Part shown: positions 24,624-29,062 of the stretch, one piece after another
Position numbering within the stretch: position 1 is the first letter of the stretch
Layout of the letters: each line of letters starts with the position of its first letter
Assembly: GCA_002410505.1 (NCBI GenBank)
Contig: DHSO01000001.1
Span: forward strand, 1 to 29,062
Direction of reading: 5' to 3'
DNA from: Cloacimonetes bacterium UBA5284
GTDB taxonomy: Bacteria > Cloacimonadota > Cloacimonadia > Cloacimonadales > Cloacimonadaceae
Length of the DNA: 29,062 bases
Program-made: the position numbers and the translations under genes
Notes under the pieces: generated by a model
The model's database searches: none
The model's input: the letters and a program-made list of their open reading frames with translations, nothing else
Told to the model about the DNA's origin: nothing

Positions 24624-24999
24624 CCTTCACAAAGTGGACCTTCCAGGCTCCTTCAACTTTCTTCATCTGAAGCTCATGATCTTCTTTGGCCTCGGGTTTG
24701 TCTGTATTCCATTGTCGGTATTTCACTACAGCGCTGTCCCCTTCTACTACAGTTTCCACGATTTCATATTTTGTCTTTTTCATGTCCGCAATTTGTTCTT
24801 CATCGGCACTCTGAGCAAAGCCTTCGATAAGAGTGAGCAATTGCTGACCTTCTTCGGTAGAAAGTTTTTTTGCAGCTTCAAAATCTTGATTTTCCAAGGC
24901 CTTGAAGAATGATTTTGCCGTGCTTTCAACTTTGTTCCCACAAGCAGTAAGACCGAGTAGTGCTACGATAATCAGTAGCAGAATGCTGATCTTTTTCAT
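24607..24999 (-). CDS. DUF4878-like lipoprotein
   Basis: A 130-residue lipoprotein with a classic signal: MKK, a hydrophobic core, then lipobox LTAC with acylated C20. The mature domain matches the DUF4878/NTF2-like pattern, a small alpha+beta cone: VESTAKSFFKALENQDFEAAKKL at the N terminus and a C-terminal sheet ending MKKVEGAWKVHFVKDD. Such domains bind small ligands or partner proteins; no catalytic residues stand out. AAAGGAG lies five bases upstream of the ATG, and a strong promoter is directly upstream. It is the first gene of a pair with the YiiX-like hydrolase. Confidence 0.85.
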   Translation of the reverse strand: MKKISILLLIIVALLGLTACGNKVESTAKSFFKALENQDFEAAKKLSTEEGQQLLTLIEGFAQSADEEQIADMKKTKYEIVETVVEGDSAVVKYRQWNTDKPEAKEDHELQMKKVEGAWKVHFVKDDVQK

Positions 25000-25027
25000 A
25001 ATAACTCCTTTATTAAGTATAATGAAC

Positions 25028-25056
25028 TTAATATCAGCAAATCAATTTGATGTCAA
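25028..25056 (-). promoter_or_regulatory. sigma-70-type promoter of the lipoprotein/hydrolase operon
   Basis: On the minus strand TTGACA (25051-25056) is separated by exactly 17 bases from TATTAA (25028-25033). The start codon at 24999 is about 20-25 bases past the expected transcription start. The -35 hexamer contains the TGA stop of the upstream DEAD-box helicase gene, so the intergenic space is fully used. Confidence 0.75.
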
Positions 25057-26831
25057 TGCTTTTCTGGCTTCCGGGAAGCTCGGGAAGGCTTTTTTGTGGA
25101 ACTAAATCCACTATCTTTCTGCGAACGGGGAGATTTGTATGCCGTATCCCTGTTCCTGCCAAAAGCCTTTGAGGGCATTGAGGATCGAGCTTTTGTGCCC
25201 TTGCCTTCATATCTGCTCTTGCCTTTTTGCGGAGCCACGGAAGCTTGCACCTTGCGATCTTTGTAAGCTACATTCGCAATAGCTTTCAGCATTTCCTGTT
25301 CATAGCGCGAATCAAGATCCACCAGACAGTAATCTCCAAAAATGTCGATCCTCCCAATCTCGATGCCTCTGCCCACGCGCAGACTGTTGATGTATTTCAT
25401 CAGATCGCGTTTTGTGAGTCCGGCATCGTGACCGATACTGAGGCGGAAAGTACTAAAGACAAAGCTGCTCTTGTCCTTCTTCTCTTTTTTGCTTTCATTC
25501 TGCTGCAGATTGTCCAGATCCGGAATGTCTTTATAATAGTTCAAGAATCGGTTAAATTCTACCGCTACAAAGCGTTTAATCAGATCCTCACGCGTCATCC
25601 AATTCAATTTTTTGAAGACATTGTCCATGAAGGACTGCATCTCTTCTTCGTTTATCTCTACTCTCTCGACCGTATCGATGAAGTGAAACAGCTGCTTTTC
25701 GCAGATCTCACGACCCCCGGGTACCTTTTGCCACACAATGGGAAAGCCCAGGCGTTTTTCCACCGCACGTAAGGCACTGATCTCTTTGCTGTGAATGATG
25801 CTGATGGAGATACCACTCTTGCCCGCACGCCCGGTTCTACCGGAACGGTGGATATAGATGTCTGGATCCAGAGGAACCTGGAAATTGATGATATGAGTGA
25901 GATCGTCCACGTCCAGCCCTCTTGCAGCAACGTCGGTGGCGATTAAAAGCGGCACAAAGCGGCTGCGGAAACGGCTCATTACCAATTCACGCTGACCCTG
26001 GGAAAGATCCCCATGCAATGCATCGGCATTATAGCCATCCTGCTGCAATCTATCTGCGATTTCCTGAGTTTCCCGCCGGGTTTTGCAAAACACTATACCA
26101 TAAATCTTCGGGCTCATATCGGCTATTCGCTTCAATGCCGAGTATTTATCTCTGGCTTGAACCTTGTAGTAATAATGTTGAATGTTCTCCGCACCTTTGT
26201 TTTCATTTCCGGCGCTGAAACGCTGGGGATCATGCATAAATTCGGAAGCCAGATGCTCCACATCCTTGGGCATGGTAGCAGAAAAGAGCATGGTCTGCCG
26301 CTCGGAGGGAATGTGTTTCATGATCTCAAACAGCTCTTCCTTGAAGCCCATATTCAACATCTCATCGGCTTCATCCAGCACCAAACGAGATACATGCCCC
26401 AGTTTCAAAGCTCCCTGACGAATCATATCGTTCACGCGGCCGGGAGTGCCCACCACGATGTGGATACCGCTTCTAAGGCTTTCTTTCTGCCTCTGAATGG
26501 AGGCTCCGCCGTAGATTGCCGCAATGCGGATGCGGGTCATATATTTCGCGTAGGATTCCAGATCGTGGGTGATCTGTAAACAAAGCTCGCGAGTGGGGCA
26601 CAGAATGATACTCTGCACTTCACTGTTCTCAATGTCAGTTTCACTAAGGATGGGAAATCCAAAGGCGGCAGTTTTGCCGGTGCCTGTCTGTGCCAAAGCT
26701 ACTAAATCCCGGTTATTTTCCATCAGCCACGGGATTACGAGGTCCTGAATGGGGGTTGGCGTTTCATATCCAAGGTGTGCTGCAGCCCTTATGAGGGGCT
26801 CCGGGAGGGTGATATCAGAGAATTTTGTCAA
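25053..26831 (-). CDS. deaD: DEAD-box ATP-dependent RNA helicase (DeaD/CsdA type)
   Basis: A 592-residue cytoplasmic helicase. Core motifs run in order: Q motif (TPIQ, 26-29), Walker A AQTGTGKT (47-54), PTRELCLQ (79-86), TPGR (129-132), DEAD (153-156), SAT (184-186), then ATDVAARGLD and HRSGRTGRAG in the second RecA domain. Residues about 465-545 form a DbpA-type RNA-binding domain (LTKRDLMKYINSL...IGRIDIFGDYCLVDL), followed by a basic Ser/Lys/Arg-rich tail to 592. This architecture fits CsdA/DeaD-like cold-shock and ribosome-assembly helicases. The start is TTG (26829-26831), chosen because AAAGGA is well placed upstream and the N terminus TKFSDI matches the family start. Confidence 0.95.
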   Translation of the reverse strand: MTKFSDITLPEPLIRAAAHLGYETPTPIQDLVIPWLMENNRDLVALAQTGTGKTAAFGFPILSETDIENSEVQSIILCPTRELCLQITHDLESYAKYMTRIRIAAIYGGASIQRQKESLRSGIHIVVGTPGRVNDMIRQGALKLGHVSRLVLDEADEMLNMGFKEELFEIMKHIPSERQTMLFSATMPKDVEHLASEFMHDPQRFSAGNENKGAENIQHYYYKVQARDKYSALKRIADMSPKIYGIVFCKTRRETQEIADRLQQDGYNADALHGDLSQGQRELVMSRFRSRFVPLLIATDVAARGLDVDDLTHIINFQVPLDPDIYIHRSGRTGRAGKSGISISIIHSKEISALRAVEKRLGFPIVWQKVPGGREICEKQLFHFIDTVERVEINEEEMQSFMDNVFKKLNWMTREDLIKRFVAVEFNRFLNYYKDIPDLDNLQQNESKKEKKDKSSFVFSTFRLSIGHDAGLTKRDLMKYINSLRVGRGIEIGRIDIFGDYCLVDLDSRYEQEMLKAIANVAYKDRKVQASVAPQKGKSRYEGKGTKARSSMPSKAFGRNRDTAYKSPRSQKDSGFSSTKKPSRASRKPEKH

Positions 26832-26928
26832 GTTTGGGGGTCCTTTTTTTGTTTATATTTAGTCATCATTTCAAAGTGTCCATATTTGTAAAGGATTAGT
26901 TTTGAATATGCTGCGAATCGTTGAAGAG

Positions 26929-26954
26929 AAAAAACCGGGCTTGGCTTGCCCGGT
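26929..26954 (-). terminator. rho-independent terminator of the HAD/P-loop ATPase operon
   Basis: CCGGGC (26935-26940) and GCCCGG (26948-26953) form a perfect GC stem with a 7-base loop, extended by an A-T pair, followed on the minus strand by six T residues (26934-26929). It lies 22 bases past the P-loop ATPase stop. Confidence 0.92.
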
Positions 26955-26976
26955 CATATATTTCATGGACTGGGGC

Positions 26977-27666
26977 TCAGATGCCTTTCATGACCAGCTT
27001 TTCCCATGGTTTGCGCAAAGTGTAGCTCATCACAAGGCGCCTTTTCCCACCTAAATTGTCAGGCACTTTGTCCATATATTCATCCAATACCAGATAACTA
27101 CTAAATTCCAGTTGCTGCCTGCTGGCTGCTTCTTCTACTATGTGAATGCCTTGCTCCACCAAATTTAGATCGGTATATTCCATCAGATTGGTATTGCAGA
27201 TCAGTTCTTTCACCCTCAGTTTTGAAGCCGCTTCCAGCATACTGATCATCGCTACGATTTCATCCGGATTGCTGGTGAAGGGGCGGGAAGTATTCACCAC
27301 AAGCTGCATGTGATAGCCACGTTTGATGATGGGATCCACAAATCTGCCCAAAGCGCGGCATCCCGCGGGATCACCACCCACATCCAGGATCACGGTTTGC
27401 TCATAATTTTCGATAGCCCCTTTGATGCGCGGAGAAATCATGGGTAGATCGGCATGACTGAATTCTCCCTCCGGAGCTATCACATCAATTCCTTCCGCAG
27501 CAAATTCATCTCGCACATCCCTGCTTCTAAAATAGGGGTTTACTACATCCATATCTGCCAGAGAAACATTGTTTCCCAGGGCCTTTATACTGCGTGCCAG
27601 ATGAATGCTGTATTCACTCTTGCCGCTGCCATAGGCACCGATTACTATATATAACTTCATATCCAT
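26977..27666 (-). CDS. P-loop ATPase of the CobQ/MinD/ParA-like group
   Basis: A 229-residue cytoplasmic P-loop protein. The Walker A motif is GAYGSGKSEYS (10-20), followed by a DMDVVNPYFRSRD stretch at about 38-50 and a Walker B-like VILDVGGDPAG around 92-102, the arrangement seen in SIMIBI-class MinD/ParA/CobQ-like proteins. Orthologues are usually called hypothetical; there is no sign of a DNA-binding or membrane-targeting part. AAGGA lies 10 bases before the ATG at 27666; an ATG two codons later forms an ATGA overlap with the upstream HAD stop. Either way it is coupled to the HAD gene. The substrate or partner is unknown. Confidence 0.75.
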   Translation of the reverse strand: MDMKLYIVIGAYGSGKSEYSIHLARSIKALGNNVSLADMDVVNPYFRSRDVRDEFAAEGIDVIAPEGEFSHADLPMISPRIKGAIENYEQTVILDVGGDPAGCRALGRFVDPIIKRGYHMQLVVNTSRPFTSNPDEIVAMISMLEAASKLRVKELICNTNLMEYTDLNLVEQGIHIVEEAASRQQLEFSSYLVLDEYMDKVPDNLGGKRRLVMSYTLRKPWEKLVMKGI

Positions 27667-28328
27667 AATCTATGCTTCCTTATCTCGTTTATTATCTCAG
27701 TATAATCTTCACAAAAGGCATCTGCTACCCGGCGGATCTTCTCGTGATCGCGAATGCTGTCGGCGTCGTGGATAGCCAGAGTAATCATCCCGGCAGCCTT
27801 CGCTGCCATTACTCCGCTCAAAGTATCTTCGATGGCAATACACTGCCCGGGCTCCAGGCTGAGACCTTTGGCGCAATTCAAGTAGATATCCGGAAATGGC
27901 TTGCCCTTCAGATCCATATCCCCCGTGGATACGAAATCAAAATAATGCCACACCGAATTGTATTTGAGAGACTTTTGCGCCAATTCATAGGAATTACTGG
28001 TTGCCAGCCCAATCTTGATATGCTGCAATGCTAAACTCTCCAAAAGCTGCTTCACTCCACACTTAAGAGCCACGGATCCAGCATAATGCTCCTGCACCAT
28101 CTCCGTCCAGATTTGCATGATTTCATCCGGAGATTCGGGTAAAAAGAAACGGTCTTTGAAGTATTGAGCAGTCTGGATGAAGCTGTTACCCTGGGGCAGA
28201 TCGTCAAAGAGATCTTCGGGTACGGCAATACCGCGTGAGCTGAGGAACTCTTCATCCACCATGCGCCACAAGCCCATCGAATCTATCAGTGTGCCATCGA
28301 GATCAAATATTATCGCTTTTATCGTCAT
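27657..28328 (-). CDS. HAD-superfamily phosphatase (beta-phosphoglucomutase-like)
   Basis: A 223-residue HAD subfamily IA protein with an alpha-helical cap. Motif I is FDLDGT (8-13) with nucleophile D9 and general acid D11, motif II is LATSNS, motif III contains GKPFPDIYL, and motif IV is AIEDTLSGVMAAKAAG. The set matches phosphoglycolate phosphatase/beta-phosphoglucomutase-like enzymes acting on small phosphate esters; the substrate cannot be fixed from sequence. The start at 28328 lies seven bases after the encoded CCA of tRNA-Gly and has no Shine-Dalgarno site, only a T-rich spacer. It may therefore be expressed at a low level from the tRNA transcript after processing. Confidence 0.85.
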   Translation of the reverse strand: MTIKAIIFDLDGTLIDSMGLWRMVDEEFLSSRGIAVPEDLFDDLPQGNSFIQTAQYFKDRFFLPESPDEIMQIWTEMVQEHYAGSVALKCGVKQLLESLALQHIKIGLATSNSYELAQKSLKYNSVWHYFDFVSTGDMDLKGKPFPDIYLNCAKGLSLEPGQCIAIEDTLSGVMAAKAAGMITLAIHDADSIRDHEKIRRVADAFCEDYTEIINEIRKHRLWI

Positions 28329-28335
28329 AAAAAAA

Positions 28336-28410
28336 TGGAGCGGGAAACGGGGGTCGAACCCGCGACATCTACCTTGGCAAGGTAGCGCTCTACCACTGAG
28401 CTATTCCCGC
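28336..28410 (-). tRNA. tRNA-Gly (anticodon GCC), copy 1, CCA encoded
   Basis: On the minus strand acceptor GCGGGAA (28410-28404) pairs with TTCCCGC (28346-28340), the discriminator is T (28339) and CCA is encoded (28338-28336). The anticodon loop TTGCCAA gives GCC. It is identical over all 75 bases to the copy at 28643-28717. Confidence 0.97.
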
Positions 28411-28418
28411 TGAAAAAT

Positions 28419-28505
28419 TGGTACCAGAGGCCGGACTTGAACCGGCACGGGCTTGCACCCGAGGGATTTTAAGTCCCTTGTGTCTACCTGTTCCACCACT
28501 CCGGC
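28419..28505 (-). tRNA. tRNA-Leu (anticodon TAA), CCA encoded
   Basis: A class II tRNA on the minus strand. Acceptor GCCGGAG (28505-28499) pairs with CTCTGGT (28429-28423) including two G-U pairs; discriminator A is at 28422 and CCA at 28421-28419. The anticodon loop CTTAAAA between AGGGA and TCCCT gives TAA. A long variable arm (CGGGTG..CCCG) confirms leucine. Confidence 0.95.
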
Positions 28506-28558
28506 ACTTTGTATAGCACCTTTTGGTACCAAATTATGTACTTAATCTGTTGAAGTAT

Positions 28559-28632
<74 letters not shown>

Positions 28633-28642
28633 TGAAATAATC

Positions 28643-28717
28643 TGGAGCGGGAAACGGGGGTCGAACCCGCGACATCTACCTTGGCAAGGTAGCGCTCTAC
28701 CACTGAGCTATTCCCGC
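28643..28717 (-). tRNA. tRNA-Gly (anticodon GCC), copy 2, CCA encoded
   Basis: Same sequence and fold as the copy at 28336-28410, with encoded CCA at 28645-28643. It is the first tRNA of the cluster (Gly, Cys, Leu, Gly in transcription order). The second exact copy suggests a tandem duplication or dosage selection for the GCC glycine tRNA. Confidence 0.97.
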
Positions 28718-28734
28718 TCATCAATGTGAAAAAC

Positions 28735-28763
28735 CATTAGCCCAAGGGCCGAATATTTGTCAA
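28735..28763 (-). promoter_or_regulatory. putative promoter of the tRNA cluster
   Basis: On the minus strand a perfect TTGACA (28758-28763) lies 41 bases before the first tRNA. The region 17 bases downstream is CTAATG (28735-28740), a weak -10 match. Position and the -35 element support the call. Confidence 0.45.
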
Positions 28764-29062
28764 TAGAAAAATGCGATCGGCAGTCCACCATATATATGTC
28801 CCGGCAAATATTGATATGGCTTATACCCAATCTTTCTTCGATTTTTGGCCATCTTAAGTGATCGTCTGAAAAACTATCTGAACAGGAGCGCCTGCATAAA
28901 TATGGTGTTGGAGATGATATGGAGAGTGAGGGTTCATGGAAATACAGGCTATGAGCGGAATTCGTTTCTTTCACCCCAAAAACTCACGCTGTTCCTTTTT
29001 GGGGGGCCCGATCTCCGGGACGGTTTCCCTATTGCGCCTCTCCCGAGGCGGCAATTATGCGG
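28764..29062. other. no confident gene; possible start of a gene running off the end
   Basis: About 300 bases without a convincing coding region. Two short plus-strand frames stay open to the edge, from ATG at 28902 and from ATG at 28936; the second has GAGG four bases upstream but neither product resembles a known protein. The last 70 bases are GC-rich with two hairpins, CCCG-ATCTC-CGGG and CGCCTC-TCCC-GAGGCG (about 29035-29050), more like structured RNA or a repeat edge than a coding start. Confidence 0.3.

Noticed and set aside
25227..26579. Two long plus-strand open frames (181 and 188 codons) opposite the DEAD-box helicase gene
   Set aside because: They lie entirely antisense to a gene with every helicase motif, lack ribosome sites and match no family; they are by-products of its codon use.
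28708..28974. 88-codon minus-strand frame upstream of the tRNA cluster
   Set aside because: It runs into tRNA-Gly copy 2, spans the likely tRNA promoter and has no family resemblance.

Overview
The window is ordinary bacterial chromosome: densely packed genes, mostly on the minus strand, in short operons with good Shine-Dalgarno sites. I see no phage, transposase, CRISPR array or plasmid gene. Several traits point, by inference only, to a Gram-negative, Cloacimonadota-like anaerobe of the Bacteroidota/FCB neighbourhood: a secreted protein with a type IX secretion (Por) C-terminal sorting domain, lipoproteins, a two-subunit methylmalonyl-CoA mutase operon with its GTPase, a roughly 990-residue PEP/pyruvate-binding protein with receiver-like domains, and an M18 aminopeptidase beside DUF1015 and rimO. 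No 16S rRNA gene is present to settle the taxonomy.

Plus-strand block (1-4114): a tRNA-Leu(CAG), then a tight three-gene unit encoding a cupin_5/DUF985 protein, a PIN-PhoH ATPase and an alanine racemase with about 260 extra C-terminal residues. Everything after this is on the minus strand. Positions 4151-7073 hold a two-gene sensing unit: an NMT1/THI5-like binding lipoprotein upstream of a membrane sensor with a SpoIIE/PP2C phosphatase output. Positions 7273-13674 hold pgk-like, mutA, mutB and meaB in transcription order. The mutase pair isomerises (R)-methylmalonyl-CoA and succinyl-CoA, MeaB protects or reloads it, and the co-transcribed phosphoglycerate kinase is strongly divergent.

Positions 13864-15567 encode two exported proteins, one a type IX cargo. 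A large PPDK-type ATP-grasp protein with two receiver-like domains follows (15734-18700). Positions 18839-23762 read M18 aminopeptidase, DUF1015, rimO, trpS, and end at a clear rho-independent terminator. A 120-bp structured inverted repeat separates this from a lipoprotein plus YiiX-like hydrolase pair (23970-24999), which has the best sigma-70-type promoter in the window, overlapping the stop codon of the upstream DEAD-box helicase gene. The last block is tRNA-Gly, tRNA-Cys, tRNA-Leu, tRNA-Gly, then a HAD phosphatase gene and a P-loop ATPase gene ending at a second clear terminator. The final 300 bases hold no convincing gene.

The items most worth a second look are the alanine racemase C-terminal domain, the receiver-fused PPDK-like protein, the binding-protein/phosphatase pair, the divergent PGK inside the mutase operon, and the structured intergenic element at 23823-23942.
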